From: Cellvibrionaceae bacterium AOL6
GTDB lineage: Bacteria > Pseudomonadota > Gammaproteobacteria > Pseudomonadales > Cellvibrionaceae
Direction of reading: 5' to 3'
Assembly: GCA_003265435.1 (NCBI GenBank)
Contig: NOXC01000005.1
Location: forward strand, 1-64,000
DNA: 64,000 bases
The notes under the pieces were generated by a model. The model had not been told where the DNA came from and ran no database searches. It saw only the letters and a program-made list of their open reading frames with translations. A program made the translations under genes and the position numbers. Of this stretch, positions 51,591-62,201 are shown in pieces (the first letter of the stretch is position 1; each line of letters opens with the position of its first letter).

Positions 51591-52754
51591 TTATTCAATC
51601 TCCTCGAGGCGAGACACCAATCGATGTGCGATCGCTTCTGCACGCGATTCAGTGCCGGTGTGGGATACCGCCACGACAAGCTCATGCTCGGGCATCCACA
51701 GCAGAACCGCCGACATCTCTCGCGTGCCGCCACTGTGCCCCAACCAGGTGGTATTGTCTGTTGGCGTGTAGGCCATTACCCCCAGACCGTACCAGGTGTG
51801 CTCATCGAACATCGGGTAGAGTTGCGCATACTGCGCCAACACGATCTCCGTCGGGAGACGCTCTCCACGCAGAGTATCGAGCCAATAGGCCGCCATGGCC
51901 TCAGCCGAACCGACAACGCTGCCCGCGGCGTAGGGCCAATGCGGCGCGAAGGGGAAAAACGCACGTTGACTGGGATCCGCCAGTGCATAAATCACATCCG
52001 AGCTGTTACCCGACGTCGCGACACGCAGCGTGCTGTGCGCGAAGAGACGGCGCTCCACACTTGCCGCGTAAGGCTCTTGATCAATGCGCTCGATGAGCAA
52101 GCCCAATAGAAGATAATTCGTATTCGAATAGCGCCACTGTGTTCCCGGGCAAAATAACAGCGGGTGCGCCAAGGCAATGTCGAGATTGGCCTCGGGCCCC
52201 TCATCCTCCTGCTGGCTGCGGTATTGGAGGTCCTCGTTGTAACTGAACAGTCCACTCGTGTGCGTAAGCAGGTGGCGCACGGTCATCTTGTCTGCTTCGG
52301 GTAACTCGGGGAACCACCGATCCAGTGTGTTATCGAGATCAAGCGCGCCCTCCTGCGCCATTTGCAAAATGACCTGTGCGGTCATCAACTTGCCAATGCT
52401 GGCCCAATAAAACGGCGCTGGATCTAACTCAGAAGACGCCCCAAGACTCGCCTGCCAGCGCCAGTCCGGATGAATCAGCGCGGCGGTCACGGCTTCCGCT
52501 CCCGCCAGATCGCGCGCCTCGGCCAAGGCTGCTTGCAGGTGCGCCTGAATCGCGTCAGGCGCTTCTAAGGCTAACCAATCCCGATCCGTCGCCGGCATAG
52601 AAAGCGCGCTCGGTTCAGGCTGCCACGTTGGCGGCCCGACATAGCTCTGTCCGGGCTCACATTGCGCCTCCTGATGCACGTTCCCACCACAGGCGCTGAT
52701 ACCACTTGCGACAAGCAACACCAGGCCCGTCACCTTCGCTTTCCATAACCTCAT
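51591..52754 (-). CDS. Serine hydrolase lipoprotein (class C beta-lactamase fold)
   Basis: The 387-residue lipoprotein has a lipobox ISAC (about Cys22) and a beta-lactamase/DD-peptidase-like domain with all three family motifs: the nucleophile in WASIGKLM (SxxK), YSNTNY (YxN) and GHSGGT in the HxG position. Members hydrolyse esters, D-amino-acid peptides or beta-lactams. The cell-wall or small-molecule role is unknown and antibiotic resistance should not be assumed. The ATG at 52754 follows GAGGACGG; the frame opens at 52820. It stands alone, divergent from the GTPase gene. Confidence 0.86.
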   Translation of the reverse strand: MRLWKAKVTGLVLLVASGISACGGNVHQEAQCEPGQSYVGPPTWQPEPSALSMPATDRDWLALEAPDAIQAHLQAALAEARDLAGAEAVTAALIHPDWRWQASLGASSELDPAPFYWASIGKLMTAQVILQMAQEGALDLDNTLDRWFPELPEADKMTVRHLLTHTSGLFSYNEDLQYRSQQEDEGPEANLDIALAHPLLFCPGTQWRYSNTNYLLLGLLIERIDQEPYAASVERRLFAHSTLRVATSGNSSDVIYALADPSQRAFFPFAPHWPYAAGSVVGSAEAMAAYWLDTLRGERLPTEIVLAQYAQLYPMFDEHTWYGLGVMAYTPTDNTTWLGHSGGTREMSAVLLWMPEHELVVAVSHTGTESRAEAIAHRLVSRLEEIE

Positions 52755-52968
52755 ATTTCCGTCCTCGGAACACTCAATGGCTGCCCGTGAGACACAGGGA
52801 AACGCAGTTTGGTTCCTCACGCGCGCGCATCGCCTTCGAAACTGCCCTACCTGACGTTTACCTTAAATCTCGGCAAAGCCGGTTCCAGCTCTACGCTGCG
52901 CGACAGACCGGGGTGACCCGCCGTGCATTTACAGCGATAATGACCGCCTATTTGGACGAGAGAGCACC

Positions 52969-53820
52969 ATGCTGATCAACTGGTACCCGGGCCACATGAA
53001 CAAGGCCCGCAAACAAGTCAAAGACATCATGCCTAGCGTGGACCTGGTGATCGAAGTCTGCGACGCCCGCCTCCCTTTTTCGAGTGCGAACCCCATGCTC
53101 GAAAAATTGCGGGGCACCAAGCCCTTTTTAAAAGTGCTGAGCAAGTCCGATCTGGCCGACCCAGAAGTGACCGAGCTTTGGCTGGCAGAAATCAAACAGG
53201 CGGCACAGGCCGATGCCCTCGCGATCACCACCGAACAGCCCTCTATTGCGCGCAGCATTCCGCGTCGCGTACGCGACTGGTTTCCCGACCGGGACACTCG
53301 CGTCAAACCTCTGAAGGCACTGATACTCGGTATCCCCAATGTCGGCAAATCCACCTTGATCAACACCCTGGCCGGAAAAAAAATTGCCAATGTCGGGAAC
53401 GAGCCGGCCGTCACCAAAGGCCAGCAAAAAATTCGAATCAGTGACGACTTCACCTTGATCGACTCACCCGGCATGACCTGGCCCGGCTCCAAAAATGAAA
53501 CCGTGAATTATCGCCTGGCCACCAGCGGGGCGATACGCGATACCGCGATGGAGTACGACGACGTCGCGCTGTTTGCAATGGAATTCATGCTCGAGCGCTA
53601 CCCGGAAAATTTAAAAAAACAGTATCAATTTAAAAACTTGCCCGAGGCCCCACTCGACGCACTCGAGCACATTGCGCGCCGACGAGGGTGCATGCAACGC
53701 GGTGGTGCTGATTTTCAAAGGGTGGGGGAATTATTTGTCAGGGAACTGAGGGCCGGCAAGATTGGTCGCATCAGTCTCGAGCGGCCCGGCAAAGATTGCG
53801 AGCTCGAGAAAGTTTCCTGA
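52969..53820 (+). CDS. rbgA: Circularly permuted GTPase of the YlqF/RbgA type
   Basis: The 283-residue cytoplasmic protein has the permuted GTPase motif order: G4 (LSKSDL, about 58), then G1 (GIPNVGKST, about 120), G2 and G3 (DSPGMTWPG, about 165), and the C-terminal ANTAR-like domain found in RbgA. Its start WYPGHMNKA is typical. RbgA/YlqF helps assemble the 50S subunit in Bacillus; a similar role is likely. Homologues are uneven among gammaproteobacteria, and E. coli has none. It ends 40 bases before a bidirectional terminator. Confidence 0.9.
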   Translation: MLINWYPGHMNKARKQVKDIMPSVDLVIEVCDARLPFSSANPMLEKLRGTKPFLKVLSKSDLADPEVTELWLAEIKQAAQADALAITTEQPSIARSIPRRVRDWFPDRDTRVKPLKALILGIPNVGKSTLINTLAGKKIANVGNEPAVTKGQQKIRISDDFTLIDSPGMTWPGSKNETVNYRLATSGAIRDTAMEYDDVALFAMEFMLERYPENLKKQYQFKNLPEAPLDALEHIARRRGCMQRGGADFQRVGELFVRELRAGKIGRISLERPGKDCELEKVS

Positions 53821-53859
53821 GCCTCGCCGCTCGATATTTCCTTCTGCTCAAAAGCAAAA

Positions 53860-53882
53860 AACGGGGGCAGGCCCCCGTTTTT
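53860..53882. terminator. Bidirectional terminator between the GTPase gene and the giant lipoprotein gene
   Basis: AACGGGGGC and GCCCCCGTT with five T on one side and six A on the other give a good intrinsic terminator for both strands. Confidence 0.85.
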
Positions 53883-53912
53883 GTTGCTTCAGTAGTGCGG
53901 TCATCCCGATCG

Positions 53913-56900
53913 CTAAAAGTCTACAGTGGATCCCATCGCAGGTGGCATGAAGTGTTGCAGCATGTCGTCACGTGCAATGCTGTTAAACAAGATATCGTGC
54001 ATCACACTGCCCGCAGGTTGCTTGCGTCCAACTCGGACCACCGGCGCCGATTCGATTTCCGCATCCACGAACAAGAAGGGGTGTGCTTCCTCCCCGTCGA
54101 TATCGGCCATATCGTGCAGGTACTCGGGCACGCTGAACTCCAATACCGCGGCACCGCCTAGTGTTGAACTGACAACAGCTACCTCGTCGATGGGGTCGAC
54201 ATGCTGATCATGATGGTATTGCTTGGCGATAATGGCGGACAGACCGCTTCCGCTGGCACTGCCATCCGCTGAAACCAGGAACGCCACCAGTGCGAAGCCC
54301 CCCTTGTCGTCACCCCCTTCGCCAATCCAAAGCCCCTCGGCACTGGGTGCACCCGCTTCAACTTCGCTCATGCTATTTACGGCTTCATCGAGCGTTGATG
54401 CGAGTTCAGGCTCCCATTGACCATCTGGACCCGTGTTAAAGCCCTTGTAGTAAGCGTTGCCGCACATCATGCCCATATCGAGAAGGTGCTCGTCATCACA
54501 CCAGAAACGATAGGTGTCCGACTCATATTCAATGCGCGTCAGGTATAGCTCTGCACCCGAGCTGAACATCGCCCCGTCCATCAGGCCCTTGGCAAAGTCG
54601 TAATCCACTATGCCAGCCATATCCAGGCCACCGACCGCAAAGCTTTGCATGTCAACCAGATACGTCACTACATCCGTCGCTACACCATCGATGGTCAAGC
54701 GCACTTCCGCCGTTTCACCACCGGTGCCGAAACCATCCACAATCATGCGATCATCTGCCATCACCATGCCCGCGTCCGTCAGGAAGACCTCACCCTCGAG
54801 CATGTCACTGACATCGGCCCAGCCTTCCGGTTGACCTTGGTAATCCCATTCGAAAATGCTTTCCAGAGAGCCGATCTGCAACACACCGTACTCGTAAAAG
54901 CCCTCATCCGACTCGGCATCGAACCAGGCGAGACCCGTTTCGATCTCGGCCTGTTCATTCACGTCCACAGGCACATCTGCGGTAAGCGTGCCCGCCGCAT
55001 CACACACGGTGCTTTGGTCATCGCTGAACTGTGTTTCGGTGAAGGTGCTGGTCCAAATGCCGGTGTTCGAGTCAAAGCTGGCCGCCGTGGTTTGATAGCC
55101 GGGATTATCCGTGAACAGCGCGAAGTCACCGGACGCTTCCATCAGACCAACCAGAGCCAGATCATCCATCACTTCAACAAAGATCTGGTTGCCTTTCATG
55201 CTGACTTCCGCGAGCACGTCCATCGCACCGAGCGGCTCACAGGTGCCGGTATCCCAGTTCATTTCCTCACTGCCTTCAGCGTGATCAACAGCCACCAGAT
55301 ACACCCCGCTCATATCGGGCACATCAAAATCGCATGCGTCACCAATGCCATTGGCATCGGCATCAGCCTGATCTTCGTTCGGGACGATCATGCAGTTGTC
55401 GACAGGGTCGAAAATGCCATCTTGGTCCATATCCGTCAGCTCGACGGGTTCATGCCCCCCACCACAATCAAAACCGCAATCATCCACGTAGCCTTCCCAG
55501 ATATTGAAGAAGACGTCGACACCGAAGTCCTGCACGTCGATGTCCAGCGGCGCTAACGCACCGCTTTCATCGCGCAGTTGGACGAAGTAGAAGCTGCCGT
55601 CTCGCGTCAGGTTCAGTGTGGTGCCGCTGATCATTTGCTGAGTGAAATGATCCCACGTTTCCAGTACCACACCTTCGCTGGCACCTGCAGGCACACTGAG
55701 GACGATCTCACTCTGGCTCACATTCACCTCGAGTACCGCATCCCCTTCACCGATGTCATTCAGGCCAAACTCCGGAGACTGGTGCAAGCTGGCCGAGCCG
55801 TTGCCGACACCGAACCCGAACAGTGGCGTGGGGCAATCGAAGCAATCACCGGGGCCACCGCTAGGTCCGCCGCCGAAGTAGGTTTCGAACTCGAGCATAC
55901 CCTCACCCGGGCCATCAAAGTGCGAGAAGGTGCGGAAGTCTTCCTCGCCCAAGCGGCCGAAGAATTCCGACCAGCCCATCATCTCGTCGACGTCATAGCT
56001 GTAATTGCCATCGTTGTCGGCGTCTATCACCATCGGGCCGTTGTCGGTGAAGGTCTCAAGGTAAGAGACACCGCCTTCTCCACCAGTGAACAAGTAGGTC
56101 CAAAGCCCCCCGGCATAACTCACACTCAAATCCACCACGCCGTCACCATTCAAGTCGTGGTCGCCCGCCAAGCTCACACGCGGTGGAGGCAGGAACCAGG
56201 CGACGCGCATGCCATCAGTGCGGACAAAGCGAAGATCAAAGTCTACGGGCTGACCCAGGTTGTGGTTAATGAACATATAGCCCGGTGCACCGACCACAAA
56301 ATCACTGTCGGCATCGCCTTCGCGATATTCATTGACGCCAGAGGTCAGTGTGAACTTGCCCCAGACCTGCATGGTGCCATCGGCCTCAGGGAAGGCATCA
56401 ATCCCGACCTCCATGATGGGCTCGCCAAACTCACTGTCCATGATCACGTAGTATCCGGGGAAGTCGAGCGGAATCGCATCCACCTGGCCTTCAGGTCCGA
56501 AAATCGCGAGCGGCATGGGCAGCTCGCTGTGCATCATCAGGAATCGATTTTCCGCATCCACCTGCATGAAATCGGTGCTGACCAGCGCATGACCGCCATC
56601 GGCACAGAAGTTCGAGAATGGATCGGTTGAGATCGAGCCACACGTCGGCGGTGCGACATCGCCATCAGGGCCGGCATTCGCCAGATCCACATTGATCGCG
56701 ACCACCGCGTTTGCGGAAATCTGGCCTTCCGTCAGGATACGTCGGCCACCATCGGCATGTGCCTCAGTCACCCCTGCACCCAATGCCAAGGTCGCCTTCG
56801 TTTCACCTTCGATCACGTCGAGCGCCGCCACAGTAAACAGACGGTTTTCGTCCGTACAGGTGCTGACGAAGGGTTGCAGGTTCCCGGTGCCGGTGGGCTC

Positions 56901-59900
56901 GAGACACACTTCTGAACCCACTGCCAGATCCAACTCGTTATCGACATAGAAGCCGCCATCACCACCGGTCGTCGTGACTCCCTCAATGCTGAAGGCACTC
57001 ATGCCGATGAAGTCACCTGCGGCGTTCTGCATGAACGCCTTCACGCTGAAGTTACAGCTGCGACCACCAATCCAGGGCGCATGTACCCAGAACTCTGGAG
57101 GCAGCGCACGGCCATTGTGATCGTAACCGGGTGCATAGAAGTACAGGTTTTCTTCAGGGAAGTAAGGCTGACCAGGCTCTGAACCAGGGCAGTAAATGCT
57201 CAGCTCATAGTCGATGGCCCCAGCAATCGGTGCGCCCGCGATAATGAACTCACGTGTCACATCCAGACTGCTCAAGCCTGCGAGGTCTTCCTCTTCGCCC
57301 GTACCCACTGTGATACCCAGTTCCGACAGAACCGGTGGCGCGGAAGGCATGCGCAAAGTTGCGGTGCCCACTGTGCTGGGACGGGTTGGGCACGCGCTCG
57401 TACCACACATCAGAATGTTGCCATTCAAATCCGTTGGTGCTCGGAATTGCACCTCGTACGCGATATCGAAGAAGCTGTCGATAGTGGCCAAGGTGGCATC
57501 CGGCACATTCAAGGTAAATGCAACACTGCCTCCATTTTGCCAGCGACTCTGAACTTCCACGCCACCTTCGACATCACGTGCAGTACAACTGAAGTCGGTG
57601 AAACCATTTTCGTCTTCTTTGGGCGGCGTACAGGTGTAAATCACTTGCTCGCCACTCGCATCACCAAAGAGCTCACTGGTCAACAGTACGGATTTGATCT
57701 CGCCGGGGTACAGGTTGAAGGTTTCAACCAAAACACTTTGTTGTACGCCCCCTTCACCATCGGTCTCGGCATACGGCACGAAACTCAGACCTTCATGGAA
57801 ACCTGGGTTACCACCACCACCGGCCGCGGTGCCCGGAATGTTGGGGTCACTGTCGTTGGGGTCAAACAGCGCGGGTACACCATCGTAATCGAGGTCGAAG
57901 ACAGAGCCGACCACGGTATCCAAATCACTCGAGAAGCTCAGCGGAGGATGGTTGGTTGGGCAATCTGACTGCTCTTCGATAAAGCACACCACTTCACGCG
58001 GGTCCATACCCAAAGCCGTTGGCTCTTGCCCGATTACATCCGCAAAACGAATCCACTCGAAAGCGATTTCGAAATTCGCTTCAGGATCATCACTGGGGCG
58101 CTCGCGCAGCACGCGACCGAGATACACCGGTGACTCGCCGCTTTCAAAATTATCATCAAAGATCGCGACGATATTGTTGTGCTTAAGCTGCGTGACCGCG
58201 GCGGCCGCATTTTCAGGTGCGGGTTCCATCACCCAGCTCAGATTTTGCTTATTGAAACTCAGTTTCACAAAGCGGATACCGTCACGTCCGGCGTCGAGTC
58301 GAACGGGGATGGAGCTGTAATCAGCTGGCATTCCAAACACGGTGTCGAAGTCATCAACACTGGTAATGTTTTCTTCGAAATGACGCCCTGCGTAGCGAAT
58401 GACAATACCGTCCGTGGCTGTTGCCAGTGCGTCATATAGCGCCTCATTACCACCGAAAGACACCTCCTCTGGCTCAAGCAGATTTGGCCCTGCATAGTTG
58501 CTGGGATAATCCAGCACCAGCCAATCACCATAGAGCATGTTTTGCCAGAAGAAGCCGGCTCCAACGTCACCGCCATGGTCGTCGAAGGCGTCTTCAGGCA
58601 CATCGATGCGACCCAGAGAATTGATGGTGGCAAAACCGATGTCCGTGAAGGCCTGAGGCGATCCATTATGGTCGGTGAACACATCGAGGAAGCGCATTTC
58701 GAGAATCCAGAATCGGCCATCCGCATCGCGCATCACGTAGAGGCGCTCGTATTCGAAGGTCGAAGGATCGGCATCGAAGTTCACTTCAGCACTCAGCCCG
58801 GAATCATCCGCAATCAAGTCTTCAATCAAGCCACGAACGTCCGTACCAATAATGCTGTACATGCCGTAAAGAGGCTCGAGCCCGCCTTCGGCACTCAGAC
58901 CCACCTGCAGCTCGCCTGCGACATAGGCGCCGAACAAGGGTGCGAAGCCCACACCGTCAGTACCTTCCAAAGCAAAGCCCGTATCGGTGGAAACGAAGTG
59001 GAAGTCGATGCTGCCCAGACCTGCGTCTTCTTCACTTTGCGCGAGATAAATCGGCGCACCGGGTTCTTCGAAATTACTGATATCGAGCCCTTCAAGCGAA
59101 ATGCTGCCATCGAATTCCTGGCGCGCTTGATCACTCATCATGCCAAGACCGGGCACGGGGATAAACTTCTGATCAGGACCGATGAACAGAGGGTACTGTG
59201 CGTCGCAGAGATGCACTTCCGGCTGATAACCATCTACCCAGAAAAACAGCTCTGGTAGCTCGTTTTGATAGCCGTTGATATTAAAGCGAATGACGTAGTC
59301 ACGGCCCCATTCTTCGGGTGCGCTCTGCGCATCCAGACCTTCAATCGTGTAAGTGCGACGAACGGGCCCATCACCGGCCACCAGTTCACTGCTCACTGTC
59401 ACATCAATCGCATCCCCTTTGGTGAAGGCACCGGTGAAGGGGTTGTAATCCACGGCGAAGACACTGACGTTCAACGGATTCGCGCCCGCAGCAGGGTCAC
59501 CACCATCAAAACGCTCTACGGTACACACTGCGTCAACTTGAGCACTGCGCGCACTCAGGCCACCTTCGAACTCATCGAGGTTCTGCTCTTTAAATTCAGG
59601 CAACTCGGGCAAACCGTCAATTCCCGCGCGAATTAAAGGACGAACCTCGCGGAAGAATTCACCGTTATCAATCAAGGTAATATTGAGCAACTGAGAAACG
59701 AGATTCGCAACGGTAATGTCGTCGCTCGCCATCATAAATTTCAGGTTGTCGAAATTCGGAATGTAACGAACACTGTCGCCCTGATCGGTGCCGATGGTAA
59801 AGGGCTCAAAATACCCCAGCGTCGGATCAATCAGGAATTTGCTGCGCATGACAAAGTCCATCAAGAACAGTGCGGAACGCACATTAATGGCACTTTCCGA

Positions 59901-62201
59901 ATGCAGCGTGCGATTGAACAGCGTAGAAGGTACTGCCGTTGTTAAGCCTCGCGCGACGCGATCGCGCGCCAGTTCATAGGCGGGTGCTGCGGGCGTCGTT
60001 GCCGTACCTAAAATCAAATCCTGATACAGTTCGGCCTGCTCGGGATAAATCGCGAGCAGTGTTTGCGATACATCAAAACTCTGGCCCGCAGTAAAGCTTG
60101 CCTGTTGAATCGCCGCTTGCACAGCATCTGGCGCGAACTGACCGTAAAAACTGATACGCCCAGTGAGTATCTCGGCGGTTTCCGTTGGTGAGTCGCCTAA
60201 GGTGAGACTCAATGCACGAACAATTTCCGAACTGTCGATGATATCCGCGCCGCCAGCGAGCGCATTAACACGATCATTGAAAATGGGGAAACCTTCCGGG
60301 GTGACATTCACGGATTCGCGCGCCCAAGAAAAGTTACTTGCCAATACAGAAGCCAGACGCTTAATTTGGATTGTCGACTCGCGTTTTTCGACAAGTGTCT
60401 CAATCACCGCGGTCGATACCACATTGGTATCGGTAAGACGGCGATGCAACTCATGATACAAACGCAGTCGATCAATCAAGTCAAAGTCTTCTGCAGTCGG
60501 GGCGCCTGAAGGATCGGAGATGCGCGCAAAGGCCGCATCCACAGCCAACTGAAACTCATCCACGCTTTGTTCGCCGATCAAGCTGGCAAGCACATCGCTG
60601 AGTGCGGGCACTGTTGTTTCGCCGTCGAGCGTGCCGTCGCCTACTTTGAATAAGCGAATATCACGCTGACCAAAGCCTTTGGCGCCCGGCACATCCGCCG
60701 CGTCAATGTGGGGTGGAATGGGCAGGCGCACTGCCACCACGGCCGCATCGCCGGCTTCGTTTTCCTCGACAACCACAGCAAGCCCCATCGACATGAAGAA
60801 GCGGCGCAAGCTCGACGCCAGTACTCGGCGCTGCTCAGCTTGTTGCGCCGCGAGTGCTTCTTCGACGCTTTGCCCTTCCGTCACGACAAGGAGTTCATCA
60901 AGCGTACCGTTTTCCTGTGCGCTCTCGACGGCGTCGTCAAGGGTGTCCGATAGGGTATCGTTCAGCGTGGCTTCGAGGCTCGCAAGCAGGCCCTGCTCAT
61001 CGGAATCAAGCGATGACTCGAGAGTGCTGTCTTCATCCGCGGTATTCTCGTCCGCGTTGATGACGTCATCTTCCAGCGCAAGAATGGCTGCGTCCTCGTC
61101 TTGGGCTGTGCCATCCAATACGCTCTGCAGTTCGTCAATTTTGCTGGCTTCGACATTCAAAGAAATATCACGTTCCTGCTGATCGATGACGTCATCGATA
61201 GTTTGACCTTCTGGGATCTCGATGATGCTGTCTGCCGCTTCAGCCACGACTCGAGTAATTTCCGTCGCCACCGACGCAATCACTGTTTCCGTTAACTGAT
61301 CCACGACGGCATCTTGTACGCCCAACGCACGCAGCGTATTAATCGACGCTTTAATTTCATCGACGATGGACTTCACCACACGGTGCACGATCGGATCAAC
61401 GGCCACCGGCACTGGCTCACCGCTCTCATCGACATTCGATGGGTCTGCAATCGACTGAATCGCCAGAGCTTGACGTTGACCGTCTTGCTCTTTGACGACC
61501 AAGGCGCGAACCTGGAGCCGCCCTAAGCTACGGAAGGCCGCAATAATCTCATCATCGGTCGACGTGTCGTCCGCCAAACCATTCAAGATTAGATAATCGA
61601 GGACATCTGCTGCGGTAATTTGATACTCACCATTTTCGTCTGTGCGTACTGTCGCGATGGGTTCTTCGAAATCCACATCGCTCAACAAGAAAATGGATAC
61701 CAGCGCAGACGCGGGCACCATGTCGTCGCGCGTGATCGTTTCACCTGCGCGAACCTTGCTGAAGCTGACATGGGTTTTATCAAAGCGATACGCACCCTGC
61801 TTATACGCGCCCGCATCATATTGCTTGCGCACGCTAAGCTTGTTACTCCCTGTATTCGTTGAGGGGAACGTGGCCACCGAACCTGATAGCGTGACTTTGC
61901 TAGGTGCAGGCGTTGGCGCTGGCGTCGGTTCGGGTGTGGGTTCGGGAGTGGGCTCCGGCGTCGGCTCAGGAGTGGGTTCTGGTGTCGGCTCCGGAGTGGG
62001 GTCCGGTGTCGGCTCCGGAGTGGGGTCCGGTGTCGGCGTCGGTGCGGGTGTTGGGGCAGGCGCGGGAGCAGGCGACGGCGACCCACCACCTCCTCCTCCG
62101 CCTCCACAAGCGCTCAACGTTAAACAGATAGACACAAAAAACACATGGCCATAACGCCAGAGTCTTTGCGCGAATTTTGGTACTGCAGACGGTTCATTCA
62201 T
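53913..62201 (-). CDS. Giant Pro-Thr-rich lipoprotein with calcium-binding-type repeats
   Basis: This 2762-residue protein is the largest in the window. Its lipobox LSAC is followed by eight or so Gly and a Pro/Thr/Glu linker (about 38-95). Then come an N-terminal region with many Asp/Glu, a large middle region without recognised domains, and DxDxDG-type calcium-binding loops, e.g. DLDYDGVPALFDPND, DLNGDGVVD, DADNDGN and a thrombospondin-3-like DMDQDGIFDPVDNC. The last third has repeated beta-rich modules with EGVWIGEGGDD-type sequence. It is probably surface-attached and may have an adhesive or matrix role. The ATG at 62201 is chosen; AAGGAG is 14 bases away. The function is unknown. Confidence 0.8.
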   Translation of the reverse strand: MNEPSAVPKFAQRLWRYGHVFFVSICLTLSACGGGGGGGGSPSPAPAPAPTPAPTPTPDPTPEPTPDPTPEPTPEPTPEPTPEPTPEPTPEPTPAPTPAPSKVTLSGSVATFPSTNTGSNKLSVRKQYDAGAYKQGAYRFDKTHVSFSKVRAGETITRDDMVPASALVSIFLLSDVDFEEPIATVRTDENGEYQITAADVLDYLILNGLADDTSTDDEIIAAFRSLGRLQVRALVVKEQDGQRQALAIQSIADPSNVDESGEPVPVAVDPIVHRVVKSIVDEIKASINTLRALGVQDAVVDQLTETVIASVATEITRVVAEAADSIIEIPEGQTIDDVIDQQERDISLNVEASKIDELQSVLDGTAQDEDAAILALEDDVINADENTADEDSTLESSLDSDEQGLLASLEATLNDTLSDTLDDAVESAQENGTLDELLVVTEGQSVEEALAAQQAEQRRVLASSLRRFFMSMGLAVVVEENEAGDAAVVAVRLPIPPHIDAADVPGAKGFGQRDIRLFKVGDGTLDGETTVPALSDVLASLIGEQSVDEFQLAVDAAFARISDPSGAPTAEDFDLIDRLRLYHELHRRLTDTNVVSTAVIETLVEKRESTIQIKRLASVLASNFSWARESVNVTPEGFPIFNDRVNALAGGADIIDSSEIVRALSLTLGDSPTETAEILTGRISFYGQFAPDAVQAAIQQASFTAGQSFDVSQTLLAIYPEQAELYQDLILGTATTPAAPAYELARDRVARGLTTAVPSTLFNRTLHSESAINVRSALFLMDFVMRSKFLIDPTLGYFEPFTIGTDQGDSVRYIPNFDNLKFMMASDDITVANLVSQLLNITLIDNGEFFREVRPLIRAGIDGLPELPEFKEQNLDEFEGGLSARSAQVDAVCTVERFDGGDPAAGANPLNVSVFAVDYNPFTGAFTKGDAIDVTVSSELVAGDGPVRRTYTIEGLDAQSAPEEWGRDYVIRFNINGYQNELPELFFWVDGYQPEVHLCDAQYPLFIGPDQKFIPVPGLGMMSDQARQEFDGSISLEGLDISNFEEPGAPIYLAQSEEDAGLGSIDFHFVSTDTGFALEGTDGVGFAPLFGAYVAGELQVGLSAEGGLEPLYGMYSIIGTDVRGLIEDLIADDSGLSAEVNFDADPSTFEYERLYVMRDADGRFWILEMRFLDVFTDHNGSPQAFTDIGFATINSLGRIDVPEDAFDDHGGDVGAGFFWQNMLYGDWLVLDYPSNYAGPNLLEPEEVSFGGNEALYDALATATDGIVIRYAGRHFEENITSVDDFDTVFGMPADYSSIPVRLDAGRDGIRFVKLSFNKQNLSWVMEPAPENAAAAVTQLKHNNIVAIFDDNFESGESPVYLGRVLRERPSDDPEANFEIAFEWIRFADVIGQEPTALGMDPREVVCFIEEQSDCPTNHPPLSFSSDLDTVVGSVFDLDYDGVPALFDPNDSDPNIPGTAAGGGGNPGFHEGLSFVPYAETDGEGGVQQSVLVETFNLYPGEIKSVLLTSELFGDASGEQVIYTCTPPKEDENGFTDFSCTARDVEGGVEVQSRWQNGGSVAFTLNVPDATLATIDSFFDIAYEVQFRAPTDLNGNILMCGTSACPTRPSTVGTATLRMPSAPPVLSELGITVGTGEEEDLAGLSSLDVTREFIIAGAPIAGAIDYELSIYCPGSEPGQPYFPEENLYFYAPGYDHNGRALPPEFWVHAPWIGGRSCNFSVKAFMQNAAGDFIGMSAFSIEGVTTTGGDGGFYVDNELDLAVGSEVCLEPTGTGNLQPFVSTCTDENRLFTVAALDVIEGETKATLALGAGVTEAHADGGRRILTEGQISANAVVAINVDLANAGPDGDVAPPTCGSISTDPFSNFCADGGHALVSTDFMQVDAENRFLMMHSELPMPLAIFGPEGQVDAIPLDFPGYYVIMDSEFGEPIMEVGIDAFPEADGTMQVWGKFTLTSGVNEYREGDADSDFVVGAPGYMFINHNLGQPVDFDLRFVRTDGMRVAWFLPPPRVSLAGDHDLNGDGVVDLSVSYAGGLWTYLFTGGEGGVSYLETFTDNGPMVIDADNDGNYSYDVDEMMGWSEFFGRLGEEDFRTFSHFDGPGEGMLEFETYFGGGPSGGPGDCFDCPTPLFGFGVGNGSASLHQSPEFGLNDIGEGDAVLEVNVSQSEIVLSVPAGASEGVVLETWDHFTQQMISGTTLNLTRDGSFYFVQLRDESGALAPLDIDVQDFGVDVFFNIWEGYVDDCGFDCGGGHEPVELTDMDQDGIFDPVDNCMIVPNEDQADADANGIGDACDFDVPDMSGVYLVAVDHAEGSEEMNWDTGTCEPLGAMDVLAEVSMKGNQIFVEVMDDLALVGLMEASGDFALFTDNPGYQTTAASFDSNTGIWTSTFTETQFSDDQSTVCDAAGTLTADVPVDVNEQAEIETGLAWFDAESDEGFYEYGVLQIGSLESIFEWDYQGQPEGWADVSDMLEGEVFLTDAGMVMADDRMIVDGFGTGGETAEVRLTIDGVATDVVTYLVDMQSFAVGGLDMAGIVDYDFAKGLMDGAMFSSGAELYLTRIEYESDTYRFWCDDEHLLDMGMMCGNAYYKGFNTGPDGQWEPELASTLDEAVNSMSEVEAGAPSAEGLWIGEGGDDKGGFALVAFLVSADGSASGSGLSAIIAKQYHHDQHVDPIDEVAVVSSTLGGAAVLEFSVPEYLHDMADIDGEEAHPFLFVDAEIESAPVVRVGRKQPAGSVMHDILFNSIARDDMLQHFMPPAMGSTVDF
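61903..62064 (-). repeat. Tandem 6/12-base repeats encoding the Pro-Thr linker
   Basis: Repeated units of the type GGTGTCGGCTCC encode PTPEPT-type dipeptide repeats in the giant lipoprotein. The arrangement is prone to copy-number change by slippage; shifts in multiples of six keep the frame. Confidence 0.85.

Noticed and set aside
51591-52754. Antibiotic-resistance beta-lactamase
   Set aside because: The SxxK/YxN/HxG motifs also fit esterases and DD-peptidases, and there is no resistance context, so a neutral name was kept.
54645-56630. Long plus-strand open frames (303 and 350 codons) opposite the giant lipoprotein gene
   Set aside because: They lie wholly antisense to the long minus-strand frame, which has a lipobox, linker and calcium-type loops. 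They show His/Ile-rich composition typical of antisense frames in this genome and no ribosome-binding sites or family motifs.
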